A stretch of 64,000 nt of DNA from RPQJ01 sp963762315 (GTDB taxonomy: Bacteria; Pseudomonadota; Gammaproteobacteria; Steroidobacterales; Steroidobacteraceae), in contig CAVXKO010000003.1 in NCBI GenBank assembly GCA_963762315.1, positions 186,001 to 250,000 of the forward strand, given 5' to 3'. A program made the position numbers and the translations under genes. Below the pieces are notes generated by a model. The model was not told the DNA's origin, ran no database searches, and worked only from the letters and a program-made list of their open reading frames with translations. Positions 27,643-36,664 of this stretch are shown here, in pieces. Every line of letters begins with the position of its first letter. The stretch's first letter is position 1.

Positions 27643-28521
27643 ATGAAGCTGCATCGTCTGATCGTCCTGGCCACCGCCGTCGCGGCCCTGCCGCTCGCAA
27701 CCGCAGGGGCCGCCACCGATGGCAAGGGCCAGGCCATCGTTGCCGACAAGGCGCTGCACGCTGCCGTGAACGGCGAGTGGCGCTCGGAGAAGGACAAGGC
27801 GCGCGATCAGTATCGCCATCCGGTGGAGGCGCTGACGTTCTGGGGCCTCAAGCCCGGCATGACGATCCTCGAAGTGCAGCCAGGCGGCGGCTGGTGGACC
27901 GAGATCCTCGCGCCATACGCCAAGCTGACCGGCGGGAAGTTCTACTCGACCGGCGCCGACCTCGGCAATCCGGAACTATCCGAGGCTTCGCGCAAGGCGC
28001 GCGCGGATTTCGCGGCGCGCTGGGCCGCCAAGCCGGACCTGTACGGCACGGTCGAATTCGTCAACTGGGGCCCGAAGTCGGCACCGATGCCCGCCAACAC
28101 GTTCGACTTGATCCTCACGGCGCGATCGGTCCACAACTGGATGTCCACGCCGGGCTGGGCCGACAAGACCTTCAAGGATTTCTACGGCGCGCTGAAGCCG
28201 GGCGGCATCCTCGCCGTCGAAGAGCATCGCGCGAATCCGGGGCCGCAGGATCCGAAGGCGGAAAGCGGCTACATGACCGAGGCCTACGTGATCGGGCTGG
28301 CCGAGAAGGCCGGCTTCAAGTTGCTGGCGCGGTCGGAGATCAACGCGAACCCGAAGGACACCAAGGATCATCCGTTCGGCGTGTGGACGCTGCCGCCGAA
28401 CCTGCGCTCGACCCCGTACGGGTCGTCGCCAGCCGAGGATCCGAAGTTCGACCACTCGAAGTACGCTGCGATCGGCGAGTCCGACCGCATGACGCTGCGC
28501 TTCGTGAAGCCCAGGAATTGA
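27643..28521 (+). CDS. Exported class I SAM-dependent methyltransferase-like protein (COG4798 type)
   Basis: A protein of 292 residues with a signal peptide (LIVLATAVAALPLATAGAAT). The Rossmann core shows WGLKPGMTILEVQPGGGWWT (motif I), ANTFDLILTARSVHNWMSTP and FYGALKPGGILAVEEHRAN (motif VI region); the C terminus is RMTLRFVKPRN. It shares layout and several motifs with the gene at 9393, so the genome has at least two copies of this unusual exported type. ATG 27643 has AAGGAG eight bases upstream. It stands alone between a terminator and a palindromic repeat. The substrate, and how SAM would reach it, are unknown. Confidence 0.83.
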   Translation: MKLHRLIVLATAVAALPLATAGAATDGKGQAIVADKALHAAVNGEWRSEKDKARDQYRHPVEALTFWGLKPGMTILEVQPGGGWWTEILAPYAKLTGGKFYSTGADLGNPELSEASRKARADFAARWAAKPDLYGTVEFVNWGPKSAPMPANTFDLILTARSVHNWMSTPGWADKTFKDFYGALKPGGILAVEEHRANPGPQDPKAESGYMTEAYVIGLAEKAGFKLLARSEINANPKDTKDHPFGVWTLPPNLRSTPYGSSPAEDPKFDHSKYAAIGESDRMTLRFVKPRN

Positions 28522-28527
28522 GGCCGC

Positions 28528-28621
28528 ACCTCTCCCGCTTGCGGGAGTCGCGCGCAGCGCGGGTGAGGGCTCTTCACCTCCCCGCTTGCGGGAGAGGTCG
28601 CACGCAGTGCGCGGCTGAGGG
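28528..28621. repeat. Two copies of an interspersed palindromic repeat
   Basis: Copy A (28528-28569) and copy B (28575-28621) contain CTCCCGC/GCGGGAG palindromes followed by a GCGCAGC...GTGAGGG-type tail. The same unit, in reverse orientation, occurs three times at 33182-33321. Here the copies fill the gap between two convergent genes, where the hairpins may end transcription from both sides. The element resembles REP-like dispersed repeats of GC-rich proteobacteria. Confidence 0.8.
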
Positions 28622-28622
28622 T

Positions 28623-30251
28623 TCAGATCTCCTCCGGCACGGTGCGGATCGCGCCGCATGGGCACTCGCTCACGCACAGCCCGCAGCCCTTGCAGTAGTC
28701 GTAGTTGAACTCGTAGCGCCGCCCGGGCCCGAGCTTGATCACGGCGTTGTCGGGGCACACGCCGTAGCAGTTGTCGCACTCGAAGCAGTTGCCGCAGCTC
28801 AGGCAGCGGCGCGCTTCGAACTGCGCCGTCTCCTGGTCGAAGCTGCCGACCACTTCCTCGAACGTCGACTGCCGGCGGATCATGTCGAGCACCGGCTGCT
28901 GCGATTTCGGGGCGTCCGAGTAGTACCAGGTGTTGAGCTTGGCGTAGGTCGCCAGTTCGTGGCGCGCAGGGTGCTCCCACTTCCTGCCGCGCAGCCACGC
29001 ATCGATGTTGCGCGCCGCGAGCTTGCCGTGGCCGATTCCCACCGTCACCGTGCGCTGGCCCTGCACCATGTCGCCGCCGGCAAAGATGCCGGGATGACCC
29101 GTCATCATGTCCGGGCCGACCTTCGCGACGCCGTCCTCGATCTCGAGGCCGGGGATGCCGTTCAGCAGCGACAGGTCCACGTCCTGCCCGAGCGCGAGCA
29201 CCACCGAGTCGGCTTCGAGCGTCTCGAATTCGCCCGTCGGTTGCGCCATGCCTTTGTCGTCGAGCTGCATCTTCTCGACGGTGATCGACGACTCGCCCGC
29301 CTGCTTGATGGTCGAGAGCCACTTCACGAGCACGCCTTCCTGCAGCGCCTCCTCGAGCTCGGACTCGTGCGCCGGCATCTTCTCGCGCGTGCGGCGGTAG
29401 ACGATGATCGATTCGTCGGCCCCGAGGCGCTTCGCCGTGCGCGCCACGTCGAGCGCGGTGTTGCCGCCGCCATAGACGACGACGCGCCGCCCGAGCAGCG
29501 GCTTTTCCCCGCCCTCCATGCTGCGCAGCACGGAGACGGCATCGAGCATCTTGCCGGCGCTGCCCGCCGGCAGGTACGCACGCTTGGCGATGTGCGCCCC
29601 GACCGCCAGGAACACGGCGTCGAAGTGGCCCTTGCGCATGGTCTCGACCACGTTCGTGACCTTCGTGTGCAGCTGCAGCTTCACGCCGAGGTCGACGATG
29701 CGCTGGATCTCGGCGTCGAGCACCTGGCGGGGCAGCCGGTATTTCGGGATGCCGAAGCGCATCATGCCGCCCGCGAGCGGGCCCGCCTCGTGGATCGAGA
29801 CGCTGTGTCCCAGGCGCGCGAGGTGGTACGCGGCCGAAAGGCCGGACGGCCCCGCGCCAATCACCAGCACGCGCTTGCCGGTCGGGGAGGGCGGCGGTTC
29901 GAATTTCCAGCCGCGGCGCAGCGCCTCGTCGCCGAGAAAGCGCTCGATGGCGTTCACGCCGACGCAGGAGTCGAGCGCGCCGCGGTTGCATGCGGTCTCG
30001 CACGGGTGGTAGCAGACGCGACCCATCACCGCCGGCATCGGGTTGTCGCGCGTGAGCATGCGCCACGCCTGCTCGTATTCGCCGGCTTCCGCGTGGAACA
30101 GCCAGCCCTGGATGTTCTCGCCGGCTGGGCACGCGTGGTTGCACGGCGGCAGTCGGTCGACGTACTCCGGCCGCACCGTGCGCCACGATCCCGTGTGGTT
30201 GGCGAGGCTCGAGCCCGGGTCCAGCGTGATCGCAAACGGCTTGGGCTTCAT
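28623..30251 (-). CDS. GltD-like FAD/NAD(P) oxidoreductase with C-terminal 2[4Fe-4S] ferredoxin domain
   Basis: A protein of 542 residues. The N terminus holds the GltD iron-sulfur cysteines (PPCNHACPAGENI, CYHPCETACNRG); a FAD site follows (VLVIGAGPSGLSAAYHLARL), then the NAD(P) site (VVVYGGGNTALDVARTAKRL) and the second FAD contact (GIFAGGDMVQGQRTVT). The last 70 residues add a bacterial ferredoxin domain (CLSCGNCFECDNCYGVCP and CKGCGLCVSECPCGAI). It is last in the 2-oxoacid oxidoreductase operon, where a ferredoxin delta subunit is expected, and overlaps the beta-subunit stop (ATGA). It could pass electrons from 2-oxoacid oxidation to NAD(P)+; this is inference from domain and operon order. 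Confidence 0.88.
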   Translation of the reverse strand: MKPKPFAITLDPGSSLANHTGSWRTVRPEYVDRLPPCNHACPAGENIQGWLFHAEAGEYEQAWRMLTRDNPMPAVMGRVCYHPCETACNRGALDSCVGVNAIERFLGDEALRRGWKFEPPPSPTGKRVLVIGAGPSGLSAAYHLARLGHSVSIHEAGPLAGGMMRFGIPKYRLPRQVLDAEIQRIVDLGVKLQLHTKVTNVVETMRKGHFDAVFLAVGAHIAKRAYLPAGSAGKMLDAVSVLRSMEGGEKPLLGRRVVVYGGGNTALDVARTAKRLGADESIIVYRRTREKMPAHESELEEALQEGVLVKWLSTIKQAGESSITVEKMQLDDKGMAQPTGEFETLEADSVVLALGQDVDLSLLNGIPGLEIEDGVAKVGPDMMTGHPGIFAGGDMVQGQRTVTVGIGHGKLAARNIDAWLRGRKWEHPARHELATYAKLNTWYYSDAPKSQQPVLDMIRRQSTFEEVVGSFDQETAQFEARRCLSCGNCFECDNCYGVCPDNAVIKLGPGRRYEFNYDYCKGCGLCVSECPCGAIRTVPEEI

Positions 30252-31252
30252 GACGAGGCCTCCTCGTCGAGCAGCCCGTACCGCGAGATGTTGCGGTCCG
30301 CCATGGACTGCAGGCGTGCGACCACGTCGGGGCGGCCGCCGTCCTTGAACAGGTGCGCGAAGCGCGTCTGCGGCCGCAGGTACTCCTCGACCGGCATCCT
30401 GTGCTTGATCTTCGACACGCTGGTCACCTCGCCGTGCTCCGCCTCGAACACCGGGAACAGTCCGGTCTCCTTCGCGAGGCGCGCCATGCGGATGGTCTCC
30501 GCGGAACCGTGGCCCCAGCCGAGCGGGCAGGGCACGAGGATGTGGATGTAACGCGCACCGTGGAACTCCATCGCGCGCCGCACCTTCGCCTCGAGGTCGC
30601 GCAGTTCCGCGACGGTGGCCGTCGCGACGTACGGAATCTCGTGCGCCATGGCGATGCGCGGCACGTTCTTGCCCTGGCCGAAGGCGTTGCCCGCGGTGTC
30701 GCCGACGGGCATGGTCGTGTTCGTGCGCGCGGCCGGCGGCGTCGCCGACGAGCGCTGCACGCCCGTGTTCATGTACGCCTCGTTGTCGTAGCAGATGTAG
30801 AGCACGTCGTCGTTGCGCTCGAACATCCCGGACAGGCACCCGAAGCCGATGTCGGTAGTGCCGCCGTCGCCGCCCTGGGCAACCACGCGCACGTCGTGAC
30901 GGCCCTTGACGCGCATCGCGGCCGCAATGCCCGTTGCCACGGCGGCGGCGTTGCCGAACAGCGAGTGGATCCACGGGATCTGCCACGAGGTCTCGGGATA
31001 CGGCGTCGAGAACACTTCGAGGCAACCCGTCGCGTTGGCCGCAACGAGTTGCCGGTGCGTGGCTTCCATGGCCGCGTCGATCGCGTAGCGCGCGCCGAGC
31101 GCTTCGCCGCACCCCTGGCACGCGCGATGCCCCGAGTTGAGCGAATTGGTGCGGCGCATGTTCGCCTGCACCGAGCGCTGTTCTTCATTCAGCAGCCGGT
31201 TGCCGACGGTGAAGGTGCCGGTCTGGTAGAAGCGGATGGGTTGGTACGTCAT
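30248..31252 (-). CDS. 2-oxoacid:acceptor oxidoreductase, beta (TPP-binding) subunit
   Basis: A 334-residue cytosolic subunit that binds TPP and an iron-sulfur cluster. RACQGCGEALGARYAID holds the first cluster cysteines; the TPP motif is GGDGGTTDIGFGCLSGM followed by CYDNEAYMNTG; PCPLGWGHGSAETIRMARL matches pyruvate:ferredoxin oxidoreductase beta subunits. The enzyme oxidatively decarboxylates pyruvate or a related 2-oxo acid to an acyl-CoA. The gene sits between alpha and the flavoprotein, starting eight bases after the alpha stop and overlapping the next start by four. Substrate preference (pyruvate, ketoisovalerate, 2-oxoglutarate) cannot be decided here. Confidence 0.92.
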   Translation of the reverse strand: MTYQPIRFYQTGTFTVGNRLLNEEQRSVQANMRRTNSLNSGHRACQGCGEALGARYAIDAAMEATHRQLVAANATGCLEVFSTPYPETSWQIPWIHSLFGNAAAVATGIAAAMRVKGRHDVRVVAQGGDGGTTDIGFGCLSGMFERNDDVLYICYDNEAYMNTGVQRSSATPPAARTNTTMPVGDTAGNAFGQGKNVPRIAMAHEIPYVATATVAELRDLEAKVRRAMEFHGARYIHILVPCPLGWGHGSAETIRMARLAKETGLFPVFEAEHGEVTSVSKIKHRMPVEEYLRPQTRFAHLFKDGGRPDVVARLQSMADRNISRYGLLDEEASS

Positions 31253-31259
31253 GTGCGCC

Positions 31260-32513
31260 TCACCCGATCTTCGCCGCGACGACGCCGAGGTCGCGCAGGA
31301 TGCCTTCGGCGATCGGCCCCGAGCGCCGCTGCTCGCGCTCGCGCGTCAGCACGCGCTCGACCAGGGCGTGATCGAGGTCCATGAAGGTCAGCGCGTCGAG
31401 CGTGCCCTCCATCGCCTGTCCGAAGACCCGGTGCAGCGATTTCTTGGTGATGGCGCGGCCGCCGAGTCCGGCGATCACCGTGTGCACGTCGTCGGGCGAG
31501 CCCGCGAACGCCGCGGAGACGTTGTTCGAGACGATGCCGCCGAGACCGACGGCGATGCTCTTCTCGAGCACCACGACGCGCTTCGCGCCCGACAGCGCCT
31601 CGCGAACTGCGGCGAGCGGCCACGGCCGGAAGCAGCTGATGCCGAGCACGCCGATCTTCGTGCCGGCCGCGCGCATCTCGTCCACGGTATCCTTGATCGT
31701 GCCGAGCACCGAGCCGAGCGCGACGACGATCACCTCCGCGTCGCTCGTGCGGTAGGCGTGCGTCAGGCCGCCGCTCTGCCGGCCGAAGATGCGGCGGAAC
31801 TCGTCGGCCCACGCGGGGATCAGCTCGAGCGCCTGCCTCTGCTTGGCGTGCGCGAGGTAGCGCACCTCCATGAACGCCTCGGGGCCGACCATCGCGCCGA
31901 TCGACACGGGGTCGGCGGGATCGAGTACCTGGCGTGGTTCGTAGGGCGGCAGGAACGCGTCGACCTGCTCCTGCGTCGGGATGTCCACGCGCTCGTAGGC
32001 GTGCGTCAGGATGAAGCCGTCCATGCACACCATCACCGGCAGCGAGAGTTCCTCGGCGAGCCGGAAGGCCTGGATGTGCAGGTCGAGCGCTTCCTGGTTG
32101 TCCTCGGCAAACAGCTGGATCCAGCCGCAGTCGCGCTGGCTCAGCGCATCGGTGTGGTCGTTCCAGATGTTGATCGGCGCGCCGATCGCGCGGTTCGCCA
32201 CGGTCATCACGATCGGCAGGCCGAGGCCCGCCGCGTTGTACACGGCCTCCGCCATGAACAGCAGGCCCTGGCTCGCGGTGGCGGTGTAGGCGCGTGCGCC
32301 CGCAGCCGATGCGCCGATCGCCACGGACATCGCGGCGAACTCCGACTCGACGTTGATGTACTCGCAGGGCGCGAGCTTGCCCGAGTGGACCATCCGCCCG
32401 AGCGCTTCGACGATGTGCGTCTGCGGCGAGATCGGATAGGCGCAGATCACTTCCGGCCGGCACAGTCCCACGGCTTCGGCGACGGCGGCCGAGCCTTCAG
32501 TCTGCTTGAGCAT
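31260..32513 (-). CDS. 2-oxoacid:acceptor oxidoreductase, alpha subunit
   Basis: A 417-residue alpha subunit of the pyruvate/ketoisovalerate ferredoxin oxidoreductase family. The family start (EGSAAVAEAVGLCRPEVICA, YPISPQTHIVEAL) and NVESEFAAMSVAIGASAAGA are intact, as are TASQGLLFMAEAVYNAAGL and the C-terminal transketolase-like domain (VVALGSVLGTIKDTVDEMR, RVVVLEKSIAVGLGG). ATG 32513 lies 17 bases inside the end of the gamma gene, so translation is coupled. Together with gamma and beta it forms the multisubunit enzyme that releases low-potential electrons. Confidence 0.92.
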   Translation of the reverse strand: MLKQTEGSAAVAEAVGLCRPEVICAYPISPQTHIVEALGRMVHSGKLAPCEYINVESEFAAMSVAIGASAAGARAYTATASQGLLFMAEAVYNAAGLGLPIVMTVANRAIGAPINIWNDHTDALSQRDCGWIQLFAEDNQEALDLHIQAFRLAEELSLPVMVCMDGFILTHAYERVDIPTQEQVDAFLPPYEPRQVLDPADPVSIGAMVGPEAFMEVRYLAHAKQRQALELIPAWADEFRRIFGRQSGGLTHAYRTSDAEVIVVALGSVLGTIKDTVDEMRAAGTKIGVLGISCFRPWPLAAVREALSGAKRVVVLEKSIAVGLGGIVSNNVSAAFAGSPDDVHTVIAGLGGRAITKKSLHRVFGQAMEGTLDALTFMDLDHALVERVLTREREQRRSGPIAEGILRDLGVVAAKIG

Positions 32514-33088
32514 GTGCGGCCTCCTGCTTCTCGCGGGCGACGAACTCGTAGGCCGCCGCCGCGGCGGCCACGTTGGCTTCCGCGACTTTCGAGGGGAATT
32601 TCTCGCGGATCGCCGCGTTGACGGACTGCGAGCGAGACCCGGCCGGACAGCGCCGCAAAGCCGCCGAGCAACGCCGCGTTCGGCAACGGACGACCGACGT
32701 GCTTCATGGCGATCTCGGTCGCCGGCACGGTGCACAGGTGATCGGCGCTGAAGCCGCGCGCGAATTCGCCGAGCCCGAGGTCCTCGAAGGTGCGGCCGGT
32801 GTTGATGAGGATGTAGCCGTCGGGGACCAGGCCGCCGAAGACGTCCACCTGGTGCAGCAGTGTCGGGTCCTGGATGATCAGCGCGTCGGGCGCGAGGATC
32901 GGTTCGCGCAGGCGGATCTGCTGGTCGTCGATGCGGCAGAAAGCCACGACGGGTGCGCCGGTCCGCTCCGAGCCGAAGCTCGGGAAGGCCTGGGCGTGCC
33001 GTCCCTCGCGAAACGCGGCGACCGACAACAGTTCTGCGGCGGTGACGACGCCCTGACCGCCGCGTCCGTGGATGCGTACCTGGAACAT
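32497..33088 (-). CDS. 2-oxoacid:acceptor oxidoreductase, gamma subunit, one frameshift
   Basis: The first 155 residues read as a gamma subunit (FQVRIHGRGGQGVVTAAELL, PSFGSERTGAPVVAFCRID, DPTLLHQVDVFGGL). Near 32626 the frame must change by one base (LSGRVSL then SVNAAIREKFPSKVAEANVA) to reach the expected C-terminal helix and a stop at 32497; as sequenced an extra G is the simplest explanation. Repaired length is about 197 residues. AGGAGG stands three bases before ATG 33088, closer than usual. It is first in the gamma-alpha-beta-flavoprotein operon, and its upstream region carries three tandem palindromic repeats. Confidence 0.85.
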
Positions 33089-33394
33089 GATCCTCCTGCC
33101 CGCCGCTGCAGCGCGGCCCGGCGAGCGCCAAAATGCGCCGACTGAGTCCAAATTGACATCCGTGAGGACACGGATACCAAACCCTCACCCGGCTGCGCCG
33201 ACCTCTCCCGCAGGCGGGAGAGGTAGACACCCTCACCCGGCTGCGCCGACCTCTCCCGCGGGCGGGAGAGGTAAGACACCCTCACCCGGCTGCGCCGACC
33301 TCTCCCGCAGGCGGGAGAGGTGGGAATGCTCTTCCGGCGCGGGGCCGGATGGGGCAAAGTGCGCGGCTTCAACCCATCCAGAGTGAAACGACCG
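33089..33394. promoter_or_regulatory. Divergent intergenic region with repeat array
   Basis: About 306 bases between the gamma-subunit start and the DUF885 gene start. Bases 33125-33180 (with AAATTGACA at about 33150-33158, a possible -35 element on the plus strand) are the least GC-rich part; 33182-33321 is occupied by three tandem palindromic repeats; the rest shows nothing I can name. Promoters for both divergent units must lie here. Confidence 0.35.
33182..33321. repeat. Three tandem copies of an interspersed palindromic repeat
   Basis: Units start at 33182, 33230 and 33279 (48 and 49 bases apart). Each is CCCTCACCCGGCTGCGCCG, then ACCTCTCCCGC, two bases, GCGGGAGAGGT (an 11-base perfect inverted repeat), then a five- to six-base linker. 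The units are nearly identical, differing at the loop and linker. The same element occurs inverted at 28528-28621. Located between divergent promoters, unlike typical terminator use. Confidence 0.9.
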
Positions 33395-35222
33395 ATGCGC
33401 CGACCTGCCTGCTTGCCGCGTCTCCTGGCCCTTTCCCTGATCGCTCGTTGTTGCAGCGCAACAGTCCGGTGCGGCGCCCGCGCAGCCAGCGGCTGTCACC
33501 GCCCAGTCTGCGGCCGAGTCGGAGAAGCTCCGGCGCATCGTCGACGACTACTTCGAGGAACTCCTGAAGCTCAACCCGATCCTCGCCACCTCGATCGGCG
33601 ACCCGCGCTACAACGACCGCTTCGTGGTGGACGATCAGGCCGGATGGCGCGCGCGCCGAAGAGAAGCTCGAGCGCGATTACCTCGCGCGCATCGGCACCG
33701 TCGACCCGGGCAAGCTGGCCGACGCCGACCGGGTGACCTACGACGTCTTCAAGTCCGGCGCGCAGCGCGACATCGAAGGCTTTCGCTTTCCGTGAAGACC
33801 TGATCCCGCTCAACCAGTTCTATTCCGTGCCGAACAGCTTCGCGCAGCTCGGCTCGGGCAACGGCCTGCAGCCGTTCAAGACCGTCAAGGACTACGACGA
33901 CTTCCTCAAGCGCCTCGACGGCTTCGTCGAGTGGACGGACCAGGCCATCGTCAACATGCGCGAAGGCGCGTCGAAGGGGTACACGCTGCCGCGCGTGCTC
34001 GCCGAGCGCGTGCTGCCGCAGCTCGAGGCGCACATCGTCGCCAAGCCGGAGGACTCGCTGTACTGGGGCCCGATCCGCAACATGCCGGCCTCGTTCCCGG
34101 CCGAGGATCGCGAGCGGCTCACGGCGGCCTACCGCGCGGCCATCGACGACGAAGGTCGTGCCGTCGTACCGCAAGCTGCACGACTTCATGCGCGACGAGT
34201 ACCTGCCGAAGTGCCGCGCACCAGCGTCGGGCTCGACGCGTTGCCGGACGGCAAGGCCTGGTACGAGTACCGCGTCCGCGACATCACGACCACGAACCTC
34301 ACGCCGGCGCAGATCCACGAGATCGGCCTGAGCGAGGTGGAGCGCATCCGCGGCGAGATGCAGGGCGTGATGGCGCAGGTCGGCTTCAAGGGCAACCTCG
34401 ACGAGTTCTTCCGGTTCCTCAACACGGACCCGCAGTTCGTACTACTCCGACCGCGAGGCGCTCATCGCCGGCTACGATGCCATCCGCAAGCGCGTGAATC
34501 CCGCAGCTGCCGAAGCTGTTCGAGATCCTGCCGAAGGCGGACTACGAGGTGCGCGCGGTCGAGCCGTTCCGCGAGAAGAGCGCGGCGGGCGGCCAGTACC
34601 AGGCGGCGAGCGAGGACGGCTCGCGGCCCGGCATCTTCTACGCCAACGCCTACGACCTGAAGGCGCGGCCGAAGTGGGCGATGGAGGCGCTGTCGCTGCA
34701 CGAGGCGAACCCGGGCCATCACTTCCAGATCTCGATCCAGCGCGAGCAGAAGGACCTGCCGCGCTTCCGCCGCTTCGGCGGCTACACGGCCTACAGCGAA
34801 GGCTGGGGTCTCTACGCGGAGTCGCTCGGCCCGGAACTCGGCATGTACACCGATCCGTACCAGTACTTCGGCCGGCTCGAGGGCGAGCTGTTCCGCGCGA
34901 TCCGTCTCGTCGTCGACACCGGCCTGCACTCCAAGGGCTGGACGCGCGAGCAGGTGCTCGAAGTACATCGGCGAGAACAGCGCCACCAGCGAAGCGCGCC
35001 GGGTCGCCGAGACCGAGCGCTACATCGCCATTCCGGGCCAGGCGCTGGCCTACAAGATCGGGCAGCTGAAGATCAGCGAACTGCGCGCCCGCGCCGAGAA
35101 GGAGCTCGGGCCCCGGTTCGACGTCCGCAGAGTTCCACACCGCGGTGCTCGCCGACGGCGCGCTGCCGCTCGACGTGCTCGAGGCCAAGGTGGATCGCTG
35201 GATCGCGGCGCAGCGCGGTTGA
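33395..35222 (+). CDS. DUF885 family protein, predicted zinc peptidase, multiply frameshifted
   Basis: Pieces in all three frames assemble into a DUF885 protein (PF05960) of about 605 residues. After a signal-like start (LPRLLALSLIA) come LRRIVDDYFEELLKLNPILA with TSIGDPRYNDRFV, then LIPLNQFYSVPNSFAQLGSG, DITTTNLTPAQIHEIGLSEV, the metal-binding motif LHEANPGHHFQISIQ with YTAYSEGWGLYAESLG as third-ligand region, and a C-terminal part with EARRVAETERYIAIPGQALA and YKIGQLKI. Shifts fall near 33460, 33645, 33790, 34155, 34210, 34435, 34500, 34965 and 35125. DUF885 proteins resemble carboxypeptidase-type gluzincins; substrates are unknown. It precedes the M16 pair. Confidence 0.8.
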
Positions 35223-35271
35223 CCGCGGCCGCGCGAGCGGATCGCCCATCGTGTTCGGACTCGGAGGTCAC

Positions 35272-36664
35272 ATGCCTCGTTTGCGTATCGTTTCCCGCTG
35301 GTTGCACCGGACGGCCGCGATCGTCACGGCTGCCCTGGTCCTGCCGCTCGCGGCGAGCGGGGCGTCGCTGCCCGGCGCGGACCAGATCGTCACGAGGACG
35401 CTGCCGAACGGCCTGAAGCTCGTCGTGTGGCCGGACAACGACATCCCGAACGTCGCGATGTACACGTTCTACCGGGTGGGCAGCCGCAACGAGCGGCCGG
35501 GCATCACCGGCATCTCGCACTTCTTCGAGCACATGATGTTCAACGGCACGTAGACGCGCGCGCCGGGCGACTTCGATCGCCTGATGGAGGCCAGCGGCGG
35601 CCGCAACAACGCGTACACGAGCAGCGACGTCACCGTGTACCAGAACTGGTTTCCGGCCTCGGCCACGGAGCTGGTCTTCGATCTCGAGTCCGATCGCATG
35701 CGCAACCTCGACTTCGACCCGAAGGTGGTCGAGAGCGAGCGCGGCGTCGTTTACTCGGAGCGCCGCTCGTCGGTCGACAACGACAACTTCGGCACGCTCC
35801 TCGAGCAGATGCAGGCGACGGCCTACGTCGCGCACCCGTACCAGATCCCGACCATCGGCTGGCCCTCGGACATCGAGGGCTGGAAGGTGGAGGACCTCAA
35901 GGACTACTACACGAAGTACTACGCGCCGAACAACGCCGTCATGTTCCTCGTCGGCGACGTGAATCCCGACGCGATCTTCAAGCTCGCCGACAGGTACTTC
36001 GCGGGCATCAAGGCCCAGCCGGCGCCCGAGCCGGTGACCACGAAGGAGCCGCGAGCAGCTCGGCGAGCGCCGCATCCGCATCGCGCGCGAGGCGCAGACG
36101 CCGCTGCTGGCGATGGCCTGGCACGCGTTCCCGGCAACTGACCGCGAGACGCGCGTCATGGAGGTGCTGCTCTCGATCCTCGGCTCCGGCGATTCCTCGC
36201 GCCTGCACCAGCGGCTGGTGGAGAAGGAGCAGGCGGCCGTGCAGGTCGGCACGTCGCTCGACCAGGGCTTCGATCCGGGTCTCGCGTGGGTCTACGCCGT
36301 GGTGCCGCCGGGCGGCGATACCGCGAAGGCCGAGAAGCTGATCGACGAGGAGATCGCCCGGATGGCCAAGGAGGGGCCGACACCCGCGGAACTCGCCAAG
36401 GCGCGCAACCAGGCGCTCGCGTCGTTCTGGCACGGCCTCGAGACCATCAGCGGCAAGGCGCAGGCGCTCGGCACGTTCGAGGTGTTCGACGGCGATTACC
36501 GCAAGATGTTCGATGCCCCGGCCGAATACGAGAGCATCACTGCCGACGACCTCAAGCAGGCCGCCGCGAAGGTCCTGCGCGCGGACAACCGCACCGTGGG
36601 CGTGCTGGTGCCGAAGGCAGGGGACGAACTGGCGCAGGCCGCCGCGAAGGCAGGTGCGCGATGA
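35272..36664 (+). CDS. M16 family zinc peptidase, catalytic subunit, with in-frame TAG and one frameshift
   Basis: An exported M16 peptidase of about 463 residues. GGAGGT precedes ATG 35272; a signal peptide (TAAIVTAALVLPLAASGAS) leads to LPNGLKLVVWPDNDIPNVAM and the zinc motif ISHFFEHMMFNGT. Immediately after NGT comes TAG (35551-35553), then TRAPGDFDRLMEASGG continues the family sequence; relatives have Lys there, so AAG to TAG is one base. One shift near 36045 (extra C) precedes GERRIRIAREAQTPLLAMAW. The C-terminal half (ETRVMEVLLSILGSGDSSRL) is intact. It overlaps the next gene by ATGA, forming an active/inactive M16 pair. Confidence 0.82.

Noticed and set aside
27777..30551. 924-codon plus-strand open frame over the methyltransferase and flavoprotein genes
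   Set aside because: Overlaps two well-supported genes and has no recognisable domains.
33182..33321. Tandem 48-base repeats as a CRISPR array
   Set aside because: Units are contiguous with only 5-6-base linkers, no spacers of CRISPR length, no cas genes, and copies of the unit occur elsewhere.
35551..35553. TAG as selenocysteine or pyrrolysine recoding
   Set aside because: TAG is not a Sec codon, no pyl genes are visible, and a single-base change from AAG fits the family residue.
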